A stretch of 64,000 nt of DNA, from positions 248,001-312,000 of the forward strand of contig CAVTQZ010000002.1 in assembly GCA_963737015.1 (NCBI GenBank). The letters run 5' to 3'. This DNA comes from CAVTQZ01 sp963737015 (GTDB lineage Bacteria; Actinomycetota; Acidimicrobiia; Acidimicrobiales; UBA8190). Position numbers and translations under genes: made by a program. Of this stretch, positions 16,932 to 25,044 are shown in pieces (position 1 is the stretch's first letter; each line of letters starts with the position of its first letter). The notes under the pieces were generated by a model, which was not told the DNA's origin, did not search any database, and saw only the letters and a list, made by a program, of their open reading frames with translations.

Positions 16932-18062
16932 TTACGCCCCGGACCCCTCGGCCCTGGCACCCGACGTCGGAGCGCCGGCTCGCAGCCCGTAGAACGACTG
17001 CGCGTTCTCTGCGGCGATCTTGGCGAGCGCGGATCCGGGCAGTCGGCCTTCGGCGTGCTCGCGAAGCTCGCTCGTCGAGTTGGGCCATGCGCCGTCCCAG
17101 TGCGGATAGTCACTCGCGAACATCACGCAGTCCTCTCCGAGCGCCTCGACGACTGCCGGAAGCCCGCGCTCGTCGGGTTCACAGGTGATGAAGATGTTGC
17201 CCGCCCTCAGATACTCGCTCGGGGGGCGTTTCCAGCCGTTATCGATCCAGTCTCCGCGCGCCTCGAAATGCTCGGTCAGCCGCTCGACGAACCATGGCAG
17301 CCATCCCGCTCCCGCCTCCAGGAAAGCGACGCGCAGCCCGGGATGACGCTCGAACACACCCCCGCTCACCATCGCAGTCATCGCCGTCATCTGGTCGAAG
17401 GGAAAGCTGATGCAGTGGACCTGAATGTAGTTGGTGAACCTGTCGACACCGATCTTCGGCAGGTGGACCCCCGGAGCGCCGTGGACACCTAGCGCCATGT
17501 CGAGATCGCAGGCGGCCGAATAGAAGTGGTCGAGGTCCTTGTGATCGAGATTGCGGGTCTTTAGGGCCGGTGGAACGACGGTGCACACGAGGCCGAGCTC
17601 CTTGGCGTCGGACATGACCGACACCGCCACCTCGCCGTGCTCGACGGGCGTCACCGCCGCTGCGTGGAGCCGGCCTTCACTCCTGGAGCAGAAGTCGGCG
17701 GCCCACTCGTTGTAGGTGCGCGCGACCCCCTCCGCCAAAGAAGGGTCCTCGATGCTCGGCACGCACAGGCCGAAGCTCGGGAAAAGCACCATCTCGTCTA
17801 TGCCGTCGGTGTCGGCGTTGGAGAGGATCGACTCCACCGTCCCCGGGTCGATTCCATCGGCATCCGAGAGCCCGTGCTCAGGGGGACAACCCGCCCCCGG
17901 GCCCTCGAAACTGGGATACGGGCGGCCTTCGATCAATACGCCGAGCTTCGTGTCGCCGCGCACCGAGAGTTGGTCGCCGAAACGCTTGAACAGCTCGACG
18001 AAGAAACCCACCGGCTCCACGGCGTGTGCGTCCGCGTCGACTACGTAAAGTCCGTCTGCCAT
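16932..18062 (-). CDS. Amidohydrolase-2 family metal-dependent hydrolase (DxHxxEP type)
   Basis: A 376-residue TIM-barrel amidohydrolase. The first metal motif is DADAHAVEP, where the second His of the classical HxH is replaced by an EP pair; later motifs are VHGAPG with a His and FASDYPHWDGAWP with the C-terminal Asp/His. Family members decarboxylate or hydrolyse aromatic or cyclic acids, but members of this actinobacterial branch are functionally undefined. It sits in the operon between an alcohol dehydrogenase and the helical/DUF35/thiolase genes. Four related copies occur in the window. Confidence 0.87.
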   Translation of the reverse strand: MADGLYVVDADAHAVEPVGFFVELFKRFGDQLSVRGDTKLGVLIEGRPYPSFEGPGAGCPPEHGLSDADGIDPGTVESILSNADTDGIDEMVLFPSFGLCVPSIEDPSLAEGVARTYNEWAADFCSRSEGRLHAAAVTPVEHGEVAVSVMSDAKELGLVCTVVPPALKTRNLDHKDLDHFYSAACDLDMALGVHGAPGVHLPKIGVDRFTNYIQVHCISFPFDQMTAMTAMVSGGVFERHPGLRVAFLEAGAGWLPWFVERLTEHFEARGDWIDNGWKRPPSEYLRAGNIFITCEPDERGLPAVVEALGEDCVMFASDYPHWDGAWPNSTSELREHAEGRLPGSALAKIAAENAQSFYGLRAGAPTSGARAEGSGA

Positions 18063-18078
18063 CTTCGATAAGCCTCTT

Positions 18079-18129
18079 CTCGATCTCGATCTCGATCTCG
18101 GTCGCTATGTCGATCTCGGTCGCGATGTC
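18079..18129. repeat. CTCGAT hexamer run and 18-bp tandem duplication
   Basis: Three exact CTCGAT hexamers at 18079-18096 run into two tandem 18-bp units, GATCTCGGTCGCTATGTC (18094-18111) and the same with one mismatch, GCGATGTC at its end (18112-18129). They fill much of the 104-bp gap between an alcohol dehydrogenase and an amidohydrolase on the minus strand, the only sizeable gap inside this operon. Confidence 0.85.
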
Positions 18130-18166
18130 GGCAGGGACCTTTCCCGAGCCCTGCCGCGAACCTCTG

Positions 18167-19267
18167 TCAATTTCCCCCGTTGAACGTGATCACGCTGCGG
18201 GCCACCTCGCCCGCGAGCATTGCCTCGAACGCCTCGTTCACGTCTTCGAGGCCTATACGACGGGTCACGAGTCCCTTCGCATCGATGACGCCTCTTTCCA
18301 TGAGGTCCACCAGCACCGGGAAATCCCGCTCTGCGTCCGTGGAACCGTAGACACAACCGACGATGGTCTTGGCGTCGACGAACATCTCGAATGCGCTGAA
18401 CGCGACCTGGTCCGCGGGTGATCCCGCGCCGACGAGGACGGTGGTGCCTCCACGGCGCGTCGCGGCGAACGAGGTCCTTATGGTTTCGGAACGTCCCACC
18501 ACCTCGAAGACGAAGTCCGCTCCGCGGCCCTCGGTGCGCCTTCGGATCGCCTCCACAGGCTCCTCGGCAGAAGAGTCCACGGTCGCGGTCGCGCCCAGAG
18601 CTTCAGCGATCCTGAGCTTCGACGCCACGGTGTCCACCGCGACGATCGTCGCTGCGCCGGCGACGCGCGCACCTTGAACGGCCGCAAGGCCAACCCCACC
18701 ACAACCGACGACGGCGACGGTCGAGCCGGGGGGAACCTTCGCGGTACGCCACACCGCTCCGGTACCCGTGGACAGCGCGCAACCGACGAGCGCAGCGAGC
18801 TCCAGGGGAACGGAGGGGTCGACCGAGACCACGCTGTCGTCGGGTACGAGAGTCTCTGTCGCGAACGTGGCGGTGCCGAGCCCTCGCACCAGGTCTGTTC
18901 CGCGAAGGCGCGCGTACGGGCGACCGAGCGACTCGGCGAGGCCGTTCTCGCACAGCATGGCCTGGCCCGAAAGGCACCAGTAACACCTCCTGCACGCCGG
19001 CATCCATGTGAGCACCACGTGGTCGCCGGGTTTCACACGCGTGACCGATGAGCCGACCTCTTCCACGATGCCGGCTCCCTCGTGACCAAGGACGGTCGGG
19101 AACATGAACGGGATGGAGCCCTTCTGTACCGAGAGATCCGAGTGGCATACGCCGCTCGCCGCTATGCGGACCCGGACGTCGCGCGGGCCGACCGGGGCGA
19201 GCTCGATCTCCTCGACCTCGAGCGGCGCGCCGACCTCTCTCAGGACAGCGGCCCGGACGGCGCTCAC
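18167..19267 (-). CDS. Zinc-dependent alcohol dehydrogenase (class III-like)
   Basis: A 366-residue MDR alcohol dehydrogenase. Catalytic zinc ligands are at ASGVCHSDLS and LGHEGAGIV, the four structural-zinc cysteines at CRRCYWCLSGQAMLC, and the nucleotide site at VAVVGCGGVGLAAVQGA. The sequence resembles the actinobacterial group often dependent on bound NAD or on an unusual electron carrier, but that cannot be fixed here. The GTG start is nine bases after the stop of the upstream amidohydrolase-3, with an aldehyde dehydrogenase further up, so alcohol to aldehyde to acid oxidation is encoded together. Confidence 0.9.
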   Translation of the reverse strand: MSAVRAAVLREVGAPLEVEEIELAPVGPRDVRVRIAASGVCHSDLSVQKGSIPFMFPTVLGHEGAGIVEEVGSSVTRVKPGDHVVLTWMPACRRCYWCLSGQAMLCENGLAESLGRPYARLRGTDLVRGLGTATFATETLVPDDSVVSVDPSVPLELAALVGCALSTGTGAVWRTAKVPPGSTVAVVGCGGVGLAAVQGARVAGAATIVAVDTVASKLRIAEALGATATVDSSAEEPVEAIRRRTEGRGADFVFEVVGRSETIRTSFAATRRGGTTVLVGAGSPADQVAFSAFEMFVDAKTIVGCVYGSTDAERDFPVLVDLMERGVIDAKGLVTRRIGLEDVNEAFEAMLAGEVARSVITFNGGN

Positions 19268-19276
19268 AACCAGGCC

Positions 19277-21010
19277 TCAGGCCGCCGGCCTGGACCCGGG
19301 CACGGCAACGGTGTCGGTGTCGGTACCAGAGCGAAGGACCGATCCGGGTGTCGCTCCGGTCAGGACGCCGCCGGACACGATCTCTGTTCCGTTCACGAAG
19401 ACGCGCTCTATCCCTTCGGCCTCCGCGAACAGCCGGCTGGCCCCACCTGGAAGGTCGTCGCGTGTGCGTTCCTGACCATGCCCGACGCTCTCGGGGTCGA
19501 ACAACACGATGTCGGCGAAGAACCCCTCCTCCAGCCTGCCCCGGTTCCGAAGGCCGTAGAGGCTCGCGGGGACGTCGGTCAACTGACGAACGGCTTCCTC
19601 CCAGGAGAGCAGGTGCCGCTTGCGCACCCCGTCACCGAGAAGAGAGGTCGAATAGATCGCCCCGCACATCACATCGAGATGAGCCCCTGCGTCCGATCCA
19701 CCGACCACAGTGCGGTCGTCCTGCCACACCTCCGCGCGCAACCTCCAGTCGTCCTCGCTCTCGCCGATCGGAGGACGCAACCCCGTGCGCAATTCGTCTG
19801 CGATCACGAGGTCCAACAGCGCGTCGAAGGGCTCAGAACCCTTGATCCGCGCCACCTCGCCCACGCTCATCCCCTCGTACTTCGAGTTCTCGGGTGAGAA
19901 CGTCTCGTCGATCACCAGGTTCTTCCAGTTTGCGAGGGCCCCGATGATTCCGGCCTCCTTCGATCGTGCCCCCGCGTCGAGCCTCTTACGTTCGGAGGGA
20001 TCCGAAAGCAGTTTCATCCGCTCCGCGATGTCCACAGCGAACAGCTCCCGCCATCCGGGCAGGCCGTCGATGATCGCGCCATGCGCGAAGGAGAGCCGGA
20101 TCTTCATGGTGTGCGGCAGTGTGAGCGCGACGACCTTTGCGCCCCGGTGCGCGGCGGCGCTCGAGGCTTCGAGCTGATGCTCGAGACCCTTCCGGTTCAT
20201 CGCCGAGACGCCGAGCACGTTCCAGTTCGCCGGTCTCTGCGCCAGGAGCGAAAGCGTCCCCATCAGCTCGACTTCTTCGTCGCTGAACCCGTTCAAGCAG
20301 CCGGGCACGATCAATTCGAGCGTCGTGCCGGGATGGTCCGCGATCACCTTGCAAAGCGCTTCCATCTCGGTGCGCGATGCAGCGCGCGACGGGACGGGCT
20401 GACCGTCCCCGTCGTTGTGGGTGTGCGCCTTCGAAGTCGAAAAGCCGAGGGCACCTTCCGAAAGCGAACGGTGGAGCAGGTCGGCCAGCGCCGCGATCTG
20501 TTCGGGGGCGGCCTCGTTCCCTACGGCGTCGTCTCCCATCACGGAGCGTCGAAGGGCCGAGTGTCCGACCAGGAAGCCGGCGTTAGGCCCGATCCTCCCG
20601 TCGAGGCGCGACAACCAGTCTCCGAAGGACGTCCAGGACCAGTCGAGGTGCTCGAGCGACGAGAGCGGCATGCCCTCGACCCTCGCCATCATCCGCGCGA
20701 GGTAGTCGGCGTGCTCCGGTCCGGCGGGGGCGAGGGAGAAGCCGCAGTTGCCACCGATCACGGTCGTGACCCCGTGCAGCGGGGACGGACTCGCGCTCGG
20801 GTCCCAGAAGAGTTGAGCGTCGTAGTGCGTGTGCAAGTCCACGAACCCCGGCACGACGAAGAGCCCGTCCGCGTCCACGACCCTCGATGCAGGCTCGTCC
20901 ACCGTTCCGACAACGACGACGCGACTCCCACGAACGCCGAGGTCCGCCCGTCGCGCCGGCGAGCCCGACCCGTCGACAAGGGTGCCGCCTTTGATCAAGA
21001 GATCGAGCAT
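19277..21010 (-). CDS. Amidohydrolase-3 / N-acyl-D-amino-acid deacylase family protein
   Basis: A 577-residue amidohydrolase related to D-aminoacylases and dihydropyrimidinases. The N-terminal composite barrel strand (LDLLIKGGTLVDGSG) is followed by the metal motif VDLHTHYDAQLFWDP, and near the C-terminus by the conserved GGSDAGAHLD and the FADIVLFDPESVG return to the small beta domain. GAGGAG lies about seven bases before ATG 21010. Members cleave amide bonds or act on N-acyl compounds. Its position between aldehyde and alcohol dehydrogenase genes suggests a pathway role not limited to amino acids. Confidence 0.87.
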   Translation of the reverse strand: MLDLLIKGGTLVDGSGSPARRADLGVRGSRVVVVGTVDEPASRVVDADGLFVVPGFVDLHTHYDAQLFWDPSASPSPLHGVTTVIGGNCGFSLAPAGPEHADYLARMMARVEGMPLSSLEHLDWSWTSFGDWLSRLDGRIGPNAGFLVGHSALRRSVMGDDAVGNEAAPEQIAALADLLHRSLSEGALGFSTSKAHTHNDGDGQPVPSRAASRTEMEALCKVIADHPGTTLELIVPGCLNGFSDEEVELMGTLSLLAQRPANWNVLGVSAMNRKGLEHQLEASSAAAHRGAKVVALTLPHTMKIRLSFAHGAIIDGLPGWRELFAVDIAERMKLLSDPSERKRLDAGARSKEAGIIGALANWKNLVIDETFSPENSKYEGMSVGEVARIKGSEPFDALLDLVIADELRTGLRPPIGESEDDWRLRAEVWQDDRTVVGGSDAGAHLDVMCGAIYSTSLLGDGVRKRHLLSWEEAVRQLTDVPASLYGLRNRGRLEEGFFADIVLFDPESVGHGQERTRDDLPGGASRLFAEAEGIERVFVNGTEIVSGGVLTGATPGSVLRSGTDTDTVAVPGSRPAA

Positions 21011-21031
21011 CTCTGCTCCTCGTGACGGCGC

Positions 21032-22513
21032 TCAGGCATCGAAGCGCAGAATCGTCTTCGGGCGGGTGAATGCCGCCATCCCCTCGGGGCCTAGCTCGAC
21101 TCCGAACCCCGAGTGCTTCCATCCACCGAAAGGTGCACGATGGTCCATAGCAGAGGTGCCGTGCGCATTCACGAAGACGGTCCCGGCCTCGAGCCTCGAG
21201 GACAGGTCCCTCGCCAGGTCATCGTCGGAGGTCCACACCGACGCACACAGCCCGTACTCGCTGCGGTTCGCCTCGCTGACCGCTTCTTCGACGCTGCGGT
21301 AACCGAGCACGGGAAGTGCAGGAGCGAACTGCTCGTCGCGGACGATGATCGACTCCGGGGCGGGGTCGTCGACGATCGCCGGGGAGACGAGGTAGCCGCC
21401 GGCCCTTTCGTCTTCGTCGCGTACTGTCGCCGGCCGGTGCACGCGGGCCCCGCGCTCTTGTGCATCGGTGATCATCGCCTCGACACGGTCGCGCGCTTCG
21501 GGACGGTGCACGGGCCCCATCGTCACTTCCGCTTCGAGCCCATCGCCCACTACGTAGCCCGATACCCGGTCGACCAGCGCGTCCACGACCGCCGACCGCT
21601 TCTCCTCGGGGACGTACAGGCGCTTGATCGCCATGCAGACCTGGCCACTCGTGAGGAAGGAGGCGTCCAAGAGCTTTTGGGCGAGAGCCTCGTCGATCTC
21701 GACGTCGGGGCCGAGGATCGCTGGGTCGTTGCCACCGAGCTCGAGCACCACGGGTGTGAGCTGATCCGACGCGCCCGACATCACGGCGCGCCCGGTCGGG
21801 ACACCACCGGTGAACGACACCATGTCCACAGAGGGATGGGCGATGAGCGCGCGGCCGAGCTCGGCGCCCGGGCCGTTAACGATGTTCACGACCCCGGAAG
21901 GCAGAGCCTCCCCGAGGGCCCTGGCAACAGCGAGAACGGCGCCCGGACAGGTAGGCGGTGCTTTCACTACGACCGTGTTGCCCGTGAGAAGAGCCGGGAG
22001 GATCTTGTTGCCGAGAACGGATACCGGCCAGTTGAACGGCAGGATGCAGGCCACGACACCGTGCGGGACCGCCACCACCGAAGTGGAGCGGCCTGCGCCA
22101 CCCGGGAGCTCGCGTCCCTCGAGCGCCTCCACCGCCAGTGGCGCAAAGGCCCTCGCCATGCCGCCGATCGTCCCGGAGTCGAACTGCGCCTCCCAAAGCA
22201 CCTTTCCGTGCTCGCGGGTGAGCAGCCGCGCCACGTCCGAGCTCTCCACCAGAGCTCCGGCGCTTTCCGCCGCCTTGCAGACCTGCTCCACGCGTTCGGA
22301 GACGCCGAGCGCACCCCAAGCCGGTTGGGCCCGCCGGGCCGCAGAAAGCGCCTGGTCGAGTTGCGCGAGAGATGCGGACGGAGCCTCGAGGACGACTTCG
22401 GCGGGCCTTACGGGGTTCGTCACGGGATAACTCCCATCGGCGCCCGATACAGCCTCTCCGTCTATGAACAGCTCGGTGGCGTAGGTCGCAAGAAGATCAT
22501 GTCCGTTCCCCAT
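21032..22513 (-). CDS. Aldehyde dehydrogenase (NAD-dependent)
   Basis: A 493-residue aldehyde dehydrogenase starting MGNGHDLLATYATELFIDGE; the longer open frame upstream is antisense sequence. Family motifs are present in order: ILPFNWPVSVLGNKILPALLTGN (cofactor fold), VSFTGGVPTGRAVM, the general-base Glu in VVLELGGNDPAIL, and the nucleophile Cys in TSGQVCMAIKRLYV, ending GVELGPEGMAAFTRPKTI. It is the first gene of the minus operon that runs to 14992 and is divergent from an amidohydrolase. It would oxidise the aldehyde made by the alcohol dehydrogenase two genes on. Confidence 0.92.
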   Translation of the reverse strand: MGNGHDLLATYATELFIDGEAVSGADGSYPVTNPVRPAEVVLEAPSASLAQLDQALSAARRAQPAWGALGVSERVEQVCKAAESAGALVESSDVARLLTREHGKVLWEAQFDSGTIGGMARAFAPLAVEALEGRELPGGAGRSTSVVAVPHGVVACILPFNWPVSVLGNKILPALLTGNTVVVKAPPTCPGAVLAVARALGEALPSGVVNIVNGPGAELGRALIAHPSVDMVSFTGGVPTGRAVMSGASDQLTPVVLELGGNDPAILGPDVEIDEALAQKLLDASFLTSGQVCMAIKRLYVPEEKRSAVVDALVDRVSGYVVGDGLEAEVTMGPVHRPEARDRVEAMITDAQERGARVHRPATVRDEDERAGGYLVSPAIVDDPAPESIIVRDEQFAPALPVLGYRSVEEAVSEANRSEYGLCASVWTSDDDLARDLSSRLEAGTVFVNAHGTSAMDHRAPFGGWKHSGFGVELGPEGMAAFTRPKTILRFDA

Positions 22514-22672
22514 GTGAGCACCCTCCGCTCCGAGCCTCGTCAGCTCGGCTGATGATAGTTTCCGCCGCAAGTCGTCCCACCTGGTGAGGCCGCACGCGGG
22601 CCTTGCGGCGCTTCGCCGCTCGACTCGGCTCGCCGATCGGCGGAACTGACCGGAGGGCCGATCGAAAGGACG

Positions 22673-23881
22673 GTGCGGACACCTTTGAGCGTGCTCTTGG
22701 CGGATCCCGAACCCCGGCCGATCCGTGTGCCGATCATTTCCGTCGACGATCACCTCATAGAGCCTCCCGATCTCTTCGAAGGCCGCATGCCGGCGAAGCT
22801 CGCCGAGCGTGCGCCCAGGGTCGTCGAGCGCGAAGACGGAACGCAGGAATGGCTCTACGAAGGACGCACGTACCCGAATGTGGGGCTCAACGCGGTCGCA
22901 GGCAGACCACGTGACACGTGGTCCATGGACCCTTCGCGCTTCGACGAGATGAGGCCCGGTTGCTACGACATCGAGGCGAGGATCTCGGACATGGATTTGA
23001 ACGGCGTCTGGGCTTCGGTGTGCTTCCCCTCGCTCGTCGCCGGTTTCTGCGGATCCGTCTTCTCCAGGTCGGAAGACCCCGAGCTCGGACTCGCTGCATT
23101 GCGGGCGTGGAACGACTGGCACGCAGACGTGTGGGCCGGGACCCACCCTGAACGGATCATCGCTCTGCAGCTTCCATGGTTGAAGGACATCGATCTCGCG
23201 GCACAGGAGATCCACGCGAACGTTGCGCGCGACTTCAAGGCAGTGAGCTTTCCGGAGTTTCCTGCGCAGCTCGGGCTCCCGTCGATCTTCTCCGGTCAAT
23301 GGGACCCGTTCTTCGCCGCATGTGAGGAGACCGGGACCGTCCTTTGTATGCACACCGGCGCGTCCGCGTGGGCGCCTCTTCCATCTCCGGATCCCCCGTT
23401 CGAGTTGCTGCCGACGTTGTTTCCGGTCAACGCGCTCATTGCCGCCTCGGAGTGGCTCTGGTCGGGCGTGCCGTTGAGATTCCCGGGACTTCGCATCGCG
23501 ATGTCCGAGGGTGGCATCGGGTGGGTGCCGATGCTGTTGGACCGCGTCGACTATGTGCTCGACCACTCGGCTTCGGGCACCGAGAGCAAGGCGTGGCCCT
23601 CGGAAATGAGACCGAGTGAGGTCCTGCGAAGCCAGTTCTTCTTCTGCACGATCGACGATCCTTCGGTCATCGAGCTTCGAGACCGCATCGGCATCGATCA
23701 CATCATGCTGGAGAGCGACTACCCACACGCAGACTCGACGTGGCCCGACACGCAGCTCGTGATGGAGAAGACGCTCGGCCATCTACCCGAGGCCGACCTT
23801 CGAAAAGTGGCTGCCGAGAATGCCGCAGCCCTCTTCCGTCACCCGCTGCCACCCCAAGACGATTGGAGGAACACTCCTTGA
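22673..23881 (+). CDS. Amidohydrolase-2 family metal-dependent hydrolase (DxHxxEP type)
   Basis: A 402-residue TIM-barrel hydrolase. Metal-site residues appear in SVDDHLIEPPDLFEG (residues 24-35), CMHTGAS in the middle and LESDYPHADSTWP near residue 350. It is closest in the window to the copy at 42547 (both share NVGLNAV, the EMRPGCYD motif and SEGGIGW). The start is uncertain: GTG 22673 has AAGGA only two bases away, while TTG 22685 would leave a longer spacer. The next gene starts inside its stop codon. Function in this branch is not established. Confidence 0.86.
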   Translation: MRTPLSVLLADPEPRPIRVPIISVDDHLIEPPDLFEGRMPAKLAERAPRVVEREDGTQEWLYEGRTYPNVGLNAVAGRPRDTWSMDPSRFDEMRPGCYDIEARISDMDLNGVWASVCFPSLVAGFCGSVFSRSEDPELGLAALRAWNDWHADVWAGTHPERIIALQLPWLKDIDLAAQEIHANVARDFKAVSFPEFPAQLGLPSIFSGQWDPFFAACEETGTVLCMHTGASAWAPLPSPDPPFELLPTLFPVNALIAASEWLWSGVPLRFPGLRIAMSEGGIGWVPMLLDRVDYVLDHSASGTESKAWPSEMRPSEVLRSQFFFCTIDDPSVIELRDRIGIDHIMLESDYPHADSTWPDTQLVMEKTLGHLPEADLRKVAAENAAALFRHPLPPQDDWRNTP

Positions 23882-25005
23882 CCACGGCCATGGTCGTGGA
23901 CGCCGACGGACACGTCGTCGAACCGAGCGAGGCGTGGAAGGACCTGCCCGAGTCGATCCGTCCGACGATCGTCGCCGATGCGAATGGGTTCGAGCACGTG
24001 ACGGTGGCGGACAGGGAGATCCTCGCCGTGTCACTCGGAACCCTCGCGACCCCGGGTGCTCGCTTCAGTGAACCCCGCGACATCCGTCCGCTCGAAGAGG
24101 CTGTGCCCGGTGGGTGGGACCCCGCCGAGCGACTCAGCGACATGGACGCAGAGGGCATCGATCAGGCGGTCCTCTTCCCCTCGATCGGCCTCTACTTCTG
24201 GGCGCTCGAAGATCCGACGGCGGCCGTCGCCATCGCCCGCGCCTACAACGACTGGCTGGCCTCGTATTGCTGCGCGGCGAGTGACCGTCTCTTCGGGGCG
24301 GCGATGCTGCCCGTTCAGGATCCCGAGGCCGCGGCCACCGAGCTGCGGCGGGCGAGAACAGAACTCGGTTTCGTCGCCGCGTTCGTACGGCCCAACCCCT
24401 GCCGGGGGCGCTCGATCTCGGATCCCTCCTATGAGGTGATCTGGCGGGCGGCCGAGGAAACCGAGACGACCATCGCCGTGCACGAGGGAAGCTCGGTCAT
24501 CCTTCCGACGCTCGGGTCCGACCGCCCCTTCAACCCGCTCGTTCTTCACGCGGTGAGCCACAGCTTCGAGGAAATGCTCGCGTGCGCCCAGCTGATCGCT
24601 TTCGGCGTGCTCGAGCGTCACCCGGAGATGCGCGTCGTCTTCCTGGAGTCGAGCGGCGGGTGGGCGCCGTTCTGGCTCGAACGGCTCGACGAGCAGGCGG
24701 AGAGCTTCGGCGGCTTCTGTCCCGACATGCGCCTACGCCCGAGCGAGTACTTCGCCCGCCAGTGCTGGATCAGCTTCGAGGTCGATGAACAGACGCTCCC
24801 TGCGCTCGTACCGTTCATCGGCGAGAACCGGATCGTCTGGGGCTCGGACTATCCCCACCACGACGCGACCTTCCCCGGCGCCGTCGATGCGTTGCGAAAG
24901 ACGATCGCCCCACTCGCTGCGAGCGTGCAGGCGCGCATCCTGGGTGCGAACGGATCAGATCTCTACCGCCTCCCTCCGCTCACCTCGGTGCCGGGACGGC
25001 ACTGA
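23878..25005 (+). CDS. Amidohydrolase-2 family metal-dependent hydrolase (TTG start)
   Basis: A 375-residue amidohydrolase. TTG 23878 is chosen because it overlaps the previous stop (TTGA) and has GGAGG eight bases upstream; the ATG at 23890 would remove four residues. Metal motifs are VVDADGHVVEPSEAW, VHEGSSV (His), and VWGSDYPHHDATFPG near the C-terminus. It is more like the 16932 and 43862 copies than its immediate neighbour, so the tandem pair is not a recent duplication. Coupling with the upstream copy suggests the two act together, possibly as a heteromer or on successive intermediates. Confidence 0.87.
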   Translation: MTTAMVVDADGHVVEPSEAWKDLPESIRPTIVADANGFEHVTVADREILAVSLGTLATPGARFSEPRDIRPLEEAVPGGWDPAERLSDMDAEGIDQAVLFPSIGLYFWALEDPTAAVAIARAYNDWLASYCCAASDRLFGAAMLPVQDPEAAATELRRARTELGFVAAFVRPNPCRGRSISDPSYEVIWRAAEETETTIAVHEGSSVILPTLGSDRPFNPLVLHAVSHSFEEMLACAQLIAFGVLERHPEMRVVFLESSGGWAPFWLERLDEQAESFGGFCPDMRLRPSEYFARQCWISFEVDEQTLPALVPFIGENRIVWGSDYPHHDATFPGAVDALRKTIAPLAASVQARILGANGSDLYRLPPLTSVPGRH

Positions 25006-25044
25006 CAAGGCGCCCTTTAGGACGAAGAGGAAGAAACACGGTAG

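Noticed and set aside
22514..23782. Upstream extension of the aldehyde dehydrogenase frame
   Set aside because: Antisense to an amidohydrolase; the family start is at 22513.
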